Assembly (NCBI RefSeq): GCF_030463535.1
Contig: NC_132881.1
Span: 40,397,973-40,461,972, forward strand
Length of the DNA: 64,000 bases
Source of the DNA: Salminus brasiliensis
Taxonomy: Eukaryota; Chordata; Actinopteri; Characiformes; Bryconidae
Direction of reading: 5' to 3'
The notes under the pieces were generated by a model, which worked only from the letters and a program-made list of their open reading frames with translations, made no database searches and was not told the DNA's origin. A program made the position numbers and the translations under genes. Below are positions 12,269 to 22,356 of this stretch, in pieces; the first letter of the stretch is position 1, and each line of letters starts with the position of its first letter.

Positions 12269-13508
12269 TTGTCAAGGAGCTATAGTATTCTTGATTTAAA
12301 ATAATTGATGAGCACAAACTTTGTATGAATCTTTATAAGTCAATTTCTATTATCTTCCAAACCCTTAACTTTGAGGCTTGGTGGATATGCAAGTTTGTCA
12401 TTTAGTGCTCCAGTGCTGGTCCTATTAGAACACTGCAGGTTTGTGCTTTCTTGCTAAAACACTTAATTATGCAATATTGCATATTCCGTAATGTTATCTG
12501 TGCTATAAATAATCTAATAAGGGAATTATTAGTTCAGCTATGGAGCATGAGGATGCAAACTTTTAGAAGAGGTGCTTAGTGTCTTCAAGCCTTTTAAAGA
12601 AACTAGTGGAGTTCTGTCCAAAAGAGACCATTGTCTAACCGGTAATTCAGTTGTAATTCAGTTGTGCAGAAGCGTCAATCTGTGAAGTGTAGAAAATAAC
12701 TGATAATTGAGTAACTTTCTTCTCACCCTGCCTGTGTGATGTAGGATTCGTAAAGCTGGGGGCTTTGTGACATGGAACAGTCTGGGACAGCCTCATGTCA
12801 ACGGCAGATTGGCAATGACGCGCAGCATTGGAGACTTTGACCTAAAAAATTCTGGGGTCATTGCAGAGCCGGAGACCAAACGCATTTCAGTAAGTAGCCT
12901 CTCTGTACTTTAGACAGCTGTAGACAGAAACTGGTTTTAGAGCTAAATGACTTCATTCATATTCTACTCGAAGTAGTGTTGGAATGAACGCTTATGCTCT
13001 TCTGTCCAGCTGCATCATGTCCACGACTCCTTCCTCTCCCTCACAACCGATGGCATCAACTTCATCATGAACAGCCAAGAGATTTGCAATGTCATCAACC
13101 AGTGCAATGACCCTAAAGAGGCAGCGCAGCGAATCTCTGAGCAGGTATATGGGGTTTCTGGGTCATTTTTCAGGCAGAATATGCATGGTTCACATGCATT
13201 CTGAAAGTCCTGGTACATTAGAAAATTGCTCAAATGTCCTGATAATTTTAGTTAGATCCTGGAAAGGCTATTGAGCCAATGTGAGATTTTAGCAGTGCAC
13301 TGAGATGGCAGTACACAAATCTTTGCCCTTTTTTAATGACCCACCACTTGTGTCTGTTTTGCTCTCTGTCTCTTAGGTTATACAGTATGGTGCGGAGGAC
13401 AACAGCACAATTATTGTGGTGCCGTTTGGGGCGTGGGGCAAACACAAAAGCTCTGACGTCAGCTTCTCCTTTAGCCGCAGCTTTGTGTCCAGCGGCCGTT
13501 GGGCATGA
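5818..13508 (+). CDS. ppm1k: PPM1K, mitochondrial PP2C-type protein phosphatase (PP2Cm)
   Basis: Coding exons: 5818-6257, 7450-7550, 11759-11924, 12745-12889, 13010-13144 and 13377-13508 (stop TGA 13506-13508). They join to 372 codons, the length of the human protein, and every junction is GT/AG. The family is a Mn/Mg-dependent Ser/Thr phosphatase of the mitochondrial matrix that dephosphorylates and activates the branched-chain 2-oxoacid dehydrogenase complex. Residues 1-30 are Arg-rich and lack acidic residues before Asp31, like a mitochondrial presequence. PP2C motifs are visible: RKENED at 104-109, DGHGG at 127-131, a TRSIGD stretch in the fourth coding exon, TTDG ending at Asp298-Gly299, and Asp337. 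Asp127, Gly128, Asp298 and Asp337 match the human metal ligands in number. ATG 5818 is the first ATG of its exon. No damage is seen. Confidence 0.97.
6980..8850. repeat. Two dispersed copies of one repeat in ppm1k intron 3 (between coding exons 2 and 3 flank)
   Basis: 6980-7240 and 8660-8845 share several blocks, such as GAAAGAAGCATGT, CAGGATTTTACACAAATATG (7059 and 8709), TTCTCCCT and TCAATGGAGCATC/TCAGTGGAGCATC, in the same order. The first lies in the intron 6258-7449 and the second in 7551-11758. They look like two old, same-orientation copies of a non-autonomous element. Confidence 0.6.
10225..10600. mobile_element. MITE relic, GGACAAAAGTATTGGGACA family
   Basis: A reverse copy in the large ppm1k intron, with ACAGATAAACATGAACC, GGCACCATGCCTAATGCCAG and GGGATGAGTCC as landmarks. 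CA-rich insertion around 10317-10345. Confidence 0.6.
11419..11480. repeat. (GT)31 microsatellite
   Basis: A pure GT run in the ppm1k intron, about 280 bp upstream of the exon at 11759. Confidence 0.95.
11980..12205. mobile_element. MITE relic, GGACAAAAGTATTGGGACA family
   Basis: A short degraded copy in a ppm1k intron: CAAATGTCTGTGGATGCCC at the left and GTCCGAACACTTTTGGCC...TTTAGTGTA at the right are the terminal regions, with ACTGGACAGTAGAGACAG between. Confidence 0.5.
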
Positions 13509-16500
13509 ATGTAGCAGACCAAGAAAAAGAGACAGAGGGAGTGACTGAACAAATAAGCAGGCCAGGTGGGAGAGTGATCCTGGTCTGACTTGACCAACGT
13601 GCAATACTGTCAGTTCATGGTGTTAAGGGAACAGGAGGAAAAGACCATCCATCCAGACCAGCATTCACCTCTGTAACTGTTTGTTTGGACCACAGCACAC
13701 TTCATAACCTCTTAATTCTGATGAGAGACAGTGAAATGATTGACATAACTCTACATCGGGCCTCATTAGCAATATATCCACTGTCAGTCAGCATCAGGGC
13801 ACATAAACTGCTTTTGTGAGGAAACGGAGCACTTTAGTGTGCATGATCTGCACATTAACCAGTATTCCTGCAGCTACGACTGTACACGACCAGCGGCTCA
13901 AAAGGCCCTGTCAGACATATAGACAGTTCTGTACTTGCTATATGAGTGGTTGCCATAGTTTTACCTCTTATACTTGTAAGTGTATATATTTTAGGATTGT
14001 GACCTCCACATAGTTGTGGACCACAGTCTTTCTGTAGTTTTCAAGCACATTTAGTAGGTCAAATTGAGGCTTTCACTGCAAATAGATGAAGACAGTAGCA
14101 CTTTCTCCTTTGAGGTCCACGTTAGACGCCTGTCTTGTTGGCTGTCTAGTATTTCAGTGGTTTGAAACACTTCTCCCTTCGTATTCTATATCTCCCTTTT
14201 TTTCAACATTTGAGACATCCCAGCTTAAAGCAAATCCATCCTTTAGACAACTTTGACTATACCTAGTTGTATTAGTCACAGTAAATGCTTAATCGTCCTC
14301 TACAGCCATTGCAAAGCAGTTTGATGGAATTGTTTGGTCCTAAGCCCACATCTCTGACCTGTCGCTGTAATGCAATATAATGGTATTGACAAAAGCACAT
14401 GGTGAAATTCTTCTGCAAAAATATAGGGGGGATGTTTTTTTTCTGAGAGCTATGCTTGAGTGATGTGTGGGACAGCCCAGCCCAGCCAAACATGGTACAT
14501 AGGTACAGTTTCTGTTTTCGCAAGATGTCCGATATTTATGTATAGAAACCATTTTTTTGCCTTCTCTACCTGCAGTATGTTGCAAAACCACTGTCAAATC
14601 CATATGCACTGTTTAGTCTGACTCAGCTTGTACATTACTCCTGAAATTCCTAAAGAGGAATTTAACAGATTTTTCATAACGTCTGCATAATTCCATAATT
14701 TTGAGATGTGGACATTCCTTGGCTTTTATGGCTACAAGGGGAGCCATCTTGAATATAGCTAAATATCCAATATTTCACATTTGAGGCTGTATGAACACTA
14801 TATGATTATTTAACCAATTTCCATAGTTTTCACATCTTTCACTAATTTGAACCAGGGGATTTTATATTGGCAGATTGTTAAACTTGTTTTGGAATATTCT
14901 TCATGAAATGAGTAAGACAAGTAAAACACATTCTCATAAGGAGTTGAGTAGTAGTGTTTAAACAATCTCAGAATTATACATATTTCATATATAGACTAGA
15001 TTTAAGATTTCCTTTCCCTGCCACACAATGCTAACAGTTATGGAAAGATGTGACCTAGGTGGTTCTTCCTCTGAGTCATATGAAGCCAGAAAACTGCATA
15101 TTCTCAAACTGCTGCTATCACAACAACATTGGTCAGCTGAACTCACTTGAAGGAAAGTGTTAACCAACAGTTCAGTTTTCTCTACCACAGATTGCCGTTG
15201 CGTTACCGATGATTGGACCAGTGCTTAGACAGCTGGGCTTTTTGAGAGCTCTCAATTTCAAATGGTTAACTGTAGAGAAACTTAAGATGTGACTTCGTTA
15301 CAGTGGTGGTCAAAGGAACCAGCAGAATCTCTGTATGCCCACAATGTAAATACAACCAAATATTGATTTCTTTTGCTTCTTTGTAATATTGATTAAAATG
15401 TGCTATAGCTTTGGGGCATTAAATGCTTCAGATCTGGTTCCTTTTGGCTTAGGCTGTTTCTCCAGAATGCAGGCTTCTCCTGCAACCACTGTAATTTTCC
15501 TGTGGTTTCATACAAGTGGTTAAATTATGCAGATATGTTGGGAAATCGTTGGTCCTTCCTTGTAAAACTGATCAAACAGGGGTATGGTTAAACTTACCTG
15601 GGGTTTCTGTGCCTGATGAATATACTGATCATAACACTCAGATCGTCTTAACTGTTCAATAACTCTCCCTGTGCCATCCAATCATCATCTTTCTGCTGAG
15701 ATGCTTCTGGCCCCCCCATGGACCCCTGTTACATTTAGTGAACTGATGTGTTTATCTAGTGCCTTTGTCTTAATGTTCTCCTCTTCTATCATAATCACAG
15801 CGATTGTGGTTCAGGACACTTCTGTGGACATTTAGAAACTAGGAACTAGGACCTGAGCTTACTCATTGGTAATACACAGACGGGCTTGTATGCAATGGTC
15901 CCCCTAAGTGCATTTGGAACAGGTATGGTTTTGTATAATATGTTTTGTATATAATAATATTTATATATTTTGATGTCAAAGAGAAATGGCTGTTATATAT
16001 ATCTAGAAATATATCCACTGTTGTATAGATGTGAAAGTATACTCGGCTTTATTAAACATGTGTGGATCGGGACCCTCACGTTTGTGAATATGAAGGCAGG
16101 TCTGCTGTGATGTTGGAAATGTCGGATCTAAAAAGCTTCCGTTTCTGTACTGTAGTCCGAGTGATTCTTTGATGTTGAGAGCCATACGGACGTGACCTTA
16201 GAATGTGAGCATCTCAGTTGGAGGTATTTTTAAAGATGGTCATGTTCGAGTCCTTTTATTTTATGTAGGCCATGATCAATTTTTTTTAATGCAGTGAATT
16301 TTCAATGCGAACAGCATTTGGTGTCATTTTAGACATTTGTTTTCCTTTCAGTGTTCTTGGTTTTCCTTCTCTGAGCTCCAGAGCCCGATACGGGATACAA
16401 TGAGATGTGAACAAGCTGGGGTCCTGCTGTACAGCTGTACAGTGCTGTATGTCCTGACTTACTTTATTCACCTCTGATGATTACCGCACCCTTTTATGAG

Positions 16501-16815
16501 CCCAACAGAGTGTCTCATAGCAGGAAATGATGTAACTCTGAGGATTGTCAGTCCTTCAGAGAGGTGATGTAGATGAATCGCACTGTTAAGCTAGCTCTGC
16601 TGAAATCAATGTGAACATGTATTTTATGAAGAATGTTGAAAATAAGACCTGTACGTTTACTACTTCACTGTTGCATGTTATTTGTTTTGTTTTTTTCTGT
16701 TGACATTTTAGGATTCATGTTCTTCACCTGAAGTCAGTGAACTGCAAATGTGTTTTGGTGCAACTTTATTTAGGAAATTATACTCATGAATAAAGCCTGA
16801 GCAGAAACTGGTTTG
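13509..16815 (+). other. ppm1k: ppm1k 3' UTR with polyadenylation signal
   Basis: No coding exon follows the stop at 13508. The first good AATAAA followed by a plausible end is at 16789-16794, giving a 3' UTR of about 3.3 kb. An earlier ATTAAA near 15393 could give a shorter form. The stretch is A/T-rich and unusually poor in recognisable transposons compared with the introns, as expected for a retained long UTR. cDNA ends would settle the extent. Confidence 0.5.
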
Positions 16816-16973
16816 AAGAATTGATGTGGTTTATTGATGTAAATGTAAAATGATGGATTTGCATTTACTAAAGAAACTTTATTGGATTCTTATTTTGAGA
16901 TATTATAGTAACGAAATACATACATAAATACAGAGAAATCTCATTAAATATAAGGTGTTGTAATAATGTATTA

Positions 16974-17021
16974 TGATGATGATAATAATAATAATAATAA
17001 TAATAATAATTATTATTATTT
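16974..17021. repeat. (ATA)n/(TTA)n microsatellite
   Basis: GATGATGATAATAATA... passes into TTATTATTATT, giving a short self-complementary trinucleotide tract just downstream of the ppm1k 3' end. Confidence 0.85.
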
Positions 17022-17061
17022 GTTTCCTTTGGGCTGACCACAAATGTTTGCCCCTGGTTTC

Positions 17062-17330
17062 ACTAGAGCTGGGCAATATGACAATATTTTATCATATTGT
17101 GATCAATTCTGTTATCGTGATGCACAATATGCTTTTCTAATTAACACTGATCAGCTGCAGGTTTCATTACAGACAGTGTAATTAGAAGAAGTGTTTCATT
17201 AGAAGAAGTTCAGCAGGTGTTGAATAAAATCACTGTATTCAGTACTGGAGAGGATCTGAATAGTAGTTTATAAGAATCTGCCGCTATCCAAAGGTTTACT
17301 ATGTTGTATCTGATTACTTTCAATTACCTT
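17062..17330. mobile_element. Non-autonomous DNA element, GCTGGGCAATATGACAAT family
   Basis: It starts AGAGCTGGGCAATATGACAA and contains GAGGATCTGAATAGTA. A relative at about 50089-50386 shares GTGATCAATTTTGTT and the GAGGATCTGAATAGTACTG block and ends in CGCCCAGCCCTAT, the inverted form of the start. This matches a common teleost MITE type (probably hAT-like). Confidence 0.55.
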
Positions 17331-17659
17331 TGCATGACATGTCTGTTTAAAGCCATATATTTAAATAAAGCTCATCAAGCTTTGACAACAGTAGTGTCTC
17401 ACAAACACACACACTTGCTTAATTGATTAGAAACAAACGTGGTAAGACAGTGATCTTGTTTAGGCTGTAATGCAATCCTGCTTGTAATCAATCATCTTTT
17501 TTTTTTTTTTTAATTTACCTGTAATCTAATTACTTACTTTTTTTACTGTAACTTTACATGTATTCCTTTGCTACCCAACACTGCCAGACACAAACACAGG
17601 CATCATGTCTTCCAGTGTTTAATCTGAAAAATACTGATGTACTGATACTAATACTAATA

Positions 17660-17860
17660 GCTATATGTTCAAATGTTCGTGGACACCACTTTTAATGCAT
17701 TCAGCTACTCTAAGTTTTGCAGATTTGCACATGCACACATACAGCATGTCTAGTGCCTGTAGAGAAGTATTGCCAATAGAATAGGAATCTGGAGCAGATA
17801 AACATGAACCCATCGGCACCATGCCTAATGCCAGGTGTGGTGGGCTCAAGGGATATATAG
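17660..17860. mobile_element. MITE relic, GGACAAAAGTATTGGGACA family
   Basis: A partial copy in reverse orientation. It carries TTCAGCTACTCTAAGTT, GCATGTCTAGTGCCTGTAG, GCAGATAAACATGAACC and GCACCATGCCTAATGCCAGG, all found in the better copy at 30719-31219 (inverted) and in 10225-10600. Confidence 0.6.
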
Positions 17861-18070
17861 CCACTTGTTGTCTAATTCATCCAGATAGTCTTGTGTTGAT
17901 TGTGAGATTCAGATTTGTAAACAGCTTTTTTGATCAGAAATACAGAATTTTCCCCTTGTCACAATGATACAAATACACTGGTAACCCCCAACCAACCACC
18001 TGGGGTACCACAGCAAACAAATATCAAAATCAATCCTGCTTCCTTTGATTTGACTGATGTACATCATAAC

Positions 18071-18086
18071 GAATGTAAATGGCCCC

Positions 18087-18145
<59 letters not shown>

Positions 18146-18160
18146 TGGCCATTTACATTC
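18071..18160. repeat. AT-rich palindrome: 14-bp arms around (TA)n
   Basis: GAATGTAAATGGCC at 18071-18084 is perfectly inverted at 18147-18160. Between them is an almost pure (TA)n tract from 18089 to about 18142. The whole could extrude as a cruciform. Confidence 0.9.
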
Positions 18161-18372
18161 TATATGCATTCTTATATAATAGTAATAATATATACTGATG
18201 GACGCATTTTAAAGTTTTGAGTATTATTGTTTGAGTCCAGCAGGGGGGGCTATTGCAGAGTGTAACTGATGAGATGATATGCTTAATGCAGGACGTTTGG
18301 GCCTCAGGCCTGTAGAAACCAGGATCACTATTATGGCTTATTAGTGACACATGAAATAAGGTTACTATTTTA

Positions 18373-18835
18373 TATACCAATCGGTCATACCATTAAAACC
18401 ACTGAAAGGTGAAGTGAATAACACTGATCTACTGTGACATCTGCCAAGGGTGGATATATTAGGCAGTAAGTGTACAGTCAGTTCTTGAAGGTAATGTTTA
18501 CGTTAAAAGCAGGAAAAATGGGCAAACATAAGAATCTGAGCCACTTTGACATGAATCAAATTGTGATGGCTAGACAACTGGGTCGGATGTCAGGTCTTGC
18601 GGGGTGTTTTCGATATGCAGTGGTCAGTACCTACCAAAAGTGGTCCTTGGAGGCCCTAGCTCACAACTTACAGGACTTAAAGTATCTGCTGCTAAAGTCT
18701 TGGTGCCAGATACCACAGGACACCTTCAGAGGTCTTGTGGAGTCCATGCCTCAACATTCAGAGCTGTTTTGGTGACTCGAGAGGGTCTTACTTCGTGTTA
18801 GGTCAATAGTTTTAATGTTCTGTCAGCTTAGTGTA
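18373..18835 (+). mobile_element. Internally deleted Tc1/mariner-like transposon
   Basis: Terminal inverted repeats: TATACCAATCGGTCATACC at the left pairs with the right end ...TGTTCTGTCAGCTTAGTGTA, with ATTAAAAC shared inside. A single ORF (18470-18775, 101 aa) reads like the N-terminal HTH region of a Tc1-like transposase (MGKHKNLSHFDMNQIVMARQLG, then YAVVSTYQKWS) joined in frame to the extreme C-terminus (HNLQDLKYLLLKSWCQIPQD). The catalytic DDE core is absent. Confidence 0.7.
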
Positions 18836-20112
18836 CCAGTAATTGACCAGGACCTTCAGCTCTGCAAATTTACAGTCAGAACACATGTACAAAGGCTTAA
18901 TTAGTCTGCTGTATCAATTTACAGAGGAACAGTGATTTTAAATTGGTCCTGAGGAGTCAGCGTTACAAAATACTTCAATAAACATACGTTTCATAACCAC
19001 CTTCCCTGCTGTTATGAAAATGAATGAAGCACGTCATCATGCTTCCTCATGACCTTTATTTACACTCTGTCCACCTCCCATCTAACCTGCCTTTATTTAC
19101 AGTAGTGTGAAACACACCAAAGGACTTTTACACACGCAAGCCCATATTAGCTCAAGAGTCAAAGGTTAGTGGTTATTGTTTTAAAAACTGGTCAGGAACT
19201 ACAAAGACAAAATCAAGTGCAGAACAGCTTTCCTGTGGTCTGCATGTGAAGCGGGGCCCCCGTTGGTGTTGTAAATGATGGAAGAAACAGAGGAGAGTTG
19301 AACTGAGAAGCAAGTTATATAAGGGGCTTGAGGGACAGGTGGAGAAGTTCAGTGTGGTAGTCCTTAGTAGTCCTTCTTCCAAAATGTAGTTAAGTCATGT
19401 CATAATTCCAATATATAGCATCATTTACCTTAAAAACAGCTTCATATTATTTAATGCTCCACTGACCTGTGATAGAGAGAATAGCACCTCCACTCCTCCA
19501 CTCCAGGCTCGGCATCTCGGTTTCTGCAAAATATTTGCCAGAACTGTGTAACGCTGCGTAACACGACTCATATTTGTGTAAAATCCAGTAATATGACTCT
19601 ACCACCTCAGTCCACATGACAGTTCTGTATTTCTCAGCTTGTCCAGAAATGCATGTGTAAAGTGTGTCTTGTAGGGGTGGTTCAAAATGCATATTACTCA
19701 TCCAGACTGTAGGGGGAGCCCAGGAGCAAGAAATACCTTCTTGCATAAAGCTGCTTTAAGTACTGCAAAGGTTTCTCTTAGCAGTTCTGTGCTGTAAACC
19801 ATGGGACAGGTCAGAAGTTTGGTCCTGAATAAAACCAGTTAAATGGTTTGTTGCTACATGAGCTCCAACGCAGCATGTTTTACACTGCATAGAGGAAACA
19901 TGCAGTAATTGGCTCTTTATAAAGTGAAGCAGTGTTTCTTAAGCCTCATGGTCCGAAGTTGTGCCAATGTGTCGGGATCTCAGAAATATGGACTAATTTA
20001 AGAACGTGTACTTTACAGAACACTGTTGTAAATGAGAACCTTGTGTAATCTCTGATGCTATTTGCATGTGTGATCTGCCCTCCCACTGCATGGCATTCAC
20101 TGCTGGTGCCTC
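18836..20112. other. Intergenic stretch upstream of abcg2
   Basis: It contains a repeat segment at about 19590-19760 (CCACCTCAGTCCACATGACA ... GGGGGAGCCCAGGAGCAAG) that recurs in an abcg2 intron at about 26465-26640. Nothing else is recognised. The minus-strand ORF near 19173-19382 shows no family signature. Confidence 0.5.
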
Positions 20113-20222
20113 TATATAAGCAGCAGAGCTGGAGGAGCCTGCAGTTCACTGCAACACCCTGGGGGAAAGAAGCGGCATAACAGCAGTGATCAAAGGTCAT
20201 AAGGAGAACAGGTTGGAGGACA
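20113..20222 (+). promoter_or_regulatory. abcg2: abcg2 TATA promoter and non-coding exon 1
   Basis: TATATAAG at 20113-20120 predicts a start near 20145. The exon would end at 20222 before GTGAGT. The next acceptor is at 22339, 17 nt before the ATG at 22357, which is the first ATG of that exon. A TCAAAGGTCA element at 20190-20199, close to the predicted start, matches the extended half-site bound by ERR-type nuclear receptors. Exon 1 being non-coding agrees with the human gene. The promoter assignment rests on sequence only. Confidence 0.5.
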
Positions 20223-21074
20223 GTGAGTATATTTCGTTCTGTTGACCAGGCTGATTTATTTACACATGGTTTAATAGTTATAGTAAGAAGAAAATAGCAT
20301 CATTGCATGTGCTTTTATCAGTTTCTCTGTAGATCTAAGCCCTGGCGTCCAGTGAGATGTTACACAAGGCAATTACATCTAATAGCAGTGTGATTTGCTG
20401 AAACGCAAAGCATATTAGTCATGCGTCTTCAGTCTTGTGCTGAATCAAATGATTCTTTGATTTAAGCCACACAACATTTGTGCCACCAGAGAACTTTTTA
20501 TAAAAGTTTTAGGACGGTTTTAATGGGGTCATAAGCAGCTTTAGCTGAAAATCATCATTTTGAAAGAATATGAATCTTTTACTGCCCAGTCTGTTGACAG
20601 TTTGTTGGGCAGTGACAAAACAAATGTCGATTAAGTAGAGAAATCATTGAGTGGTCAAAGAAATGGAAGTTTAACAAGCGAGCATCTATATTAGACGGCT
20701 GCGCCATGCCTAAACCTTTCAGTTAGTGCAGAATCAGCTCTGACTGGGTCAGTATGTAATCAGTGTTGGTGAAGCACAGATTCATGCCTGTGTGTAGCAT
20801 GTATTGCTCCCCTTCTTGACACAGTGTCATTTGGTCGTAGTTCTTTTTGGCAGGGTCAGTTATGGTGCATTTAGTGCAGAATCTAAAGGCCGAAATTAAA
20901 GTTGATTGTGCAGTTGTGTGGGATTTCAAAATGTAACTAATATTGCACAGAATGTTGGAATTTAATATTTTATATAATGTTACATGTCGGATGCAATATA
21001 CAGTAAATTGTACATTTAAATGTATTGTACACAATAAAAGGACGTGATTTTATGTTTTTAGGACATAAAAATAA

Positions 21075-21210
21075 AAATGCGATGCCATAGAAGAACCACT
21101 TTTGGGTCCATAAAGAACCATGTTTGTTGTAGATGTGTAAGAGTGGAGAATCTCTAAATTGGTGAAAGTTCTTCATTCTTCATTTAAACGTCATGGTTCT
21201 TCTATGGCAT
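21075..21210. repeat. Palindromic MITE-like hairpin in abcg2 intron 1
   Basis: GATGCCATAGAAGAACCAC near 21080 is mirrored by TGGTTCTTCTATGGCAT near 21195. The arms are about 25 bp. This is a widespread fish hairpin repeat type. Confidence 0.65.
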
Positions 21211-21755
21211 TGCTCACCTTTATTTCTGAGAGTGTAGCTATTTTTGACTCCAGAAGAGCAAAAGGTTTAGATGACACTGATCTACTGCACCAGAACGTCT
21301 GCATTATTCATTATACTGCATTCACAACCCTCCGCAGCTGTAATCCACGTGAATATAATTTCTGCAGTTCATGTATTGGCATCATCAGACATTTAACTCC
21401 AGAATCGGTCCAGAAAACTGAGTGAATTTTGGCATGAATGTTCCTTCATGAGCTCTCAGCCTCTCTACTCCTCTCTGCTAGTGTGGAATGTCTTGTGACC
21501 CTCCTTTTAGACTCCTAATTGAATATACTCAGATATGCGCAATTCAGGCAGTGGGTTCACTGGCTGCCTTTCTCTGATATCTCCAGGCATTACGACTGGA
21601 ACTTGTTCCAAACTCTTGATCACGCAGGAGTCCAGAATAAAACGAGCACCTCTGCTCATATTTGCAGTAGAACGAGCAGACAGCACCAGCACTGTATTAG
21701 CATGAATTTATTTGGATTTATTCATGCTCTGAAACATCAGAGAGACACAACACAG

Positions 21756-21792
<37 letters not shown>
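21756..21792. repeat. (CA)n microsatellite
   Basis: Pure CA run in abcg2 intron 1. Confidence 0.9.
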
Positions 21793-21794
<2 letters not shown>

Positions 21795-22356
21795 TCACAC
21801 ACACAGAAAAACACTAGCCCCTGTCCACTGGTTTCTCAACCTGCACTAGTTCTCGTGGCTGTTGTACTGCAGCTAGTAAATCATCTGGTAACTCATGGTG
21901 CTTCCTAGTGTTCTCTTTCTGGCATATTAATAAAGATAAATTTGCCTTCATTAGGGAGTAGTGTCTCTCTCTGTGCTCTGTGTTTATGGATTTATATACT
22001 TACAGCACTGTTGAAAAGTTCTGAATCACTGTTTCTGGTGCTGCTAGTTTACAGCTTTATATATTTCTAATCATTTATACAAAAAAATGTAAATAATTAG
22101 GATCAATTTTAGTACAGAACGATGAACAGAGCTGTACATGATTTCATTAGGAGTAGGTGGATACTAAACTGAATTACAGTATATTATTCATCAGCTAAGG
22201 TTCAAGAACCTGATGCTGAACGTTTTGAACTTATGCTATCGGAAAAAAAAAATTAAATACCTTCTGGTGTTTGTTGATTTATCCAAACTTTTGAATGGTT
22301 ATTGTTTTTGTTATTACCCATCAGTGTTCATCCATGCAGGTTCAGAGCCTTATAAT

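Noticed and set aside
19173-19382. Minus-strand ORF in the ppm1k-abcg2 interval
   Set aside because: No signature and no splice or promoter support.
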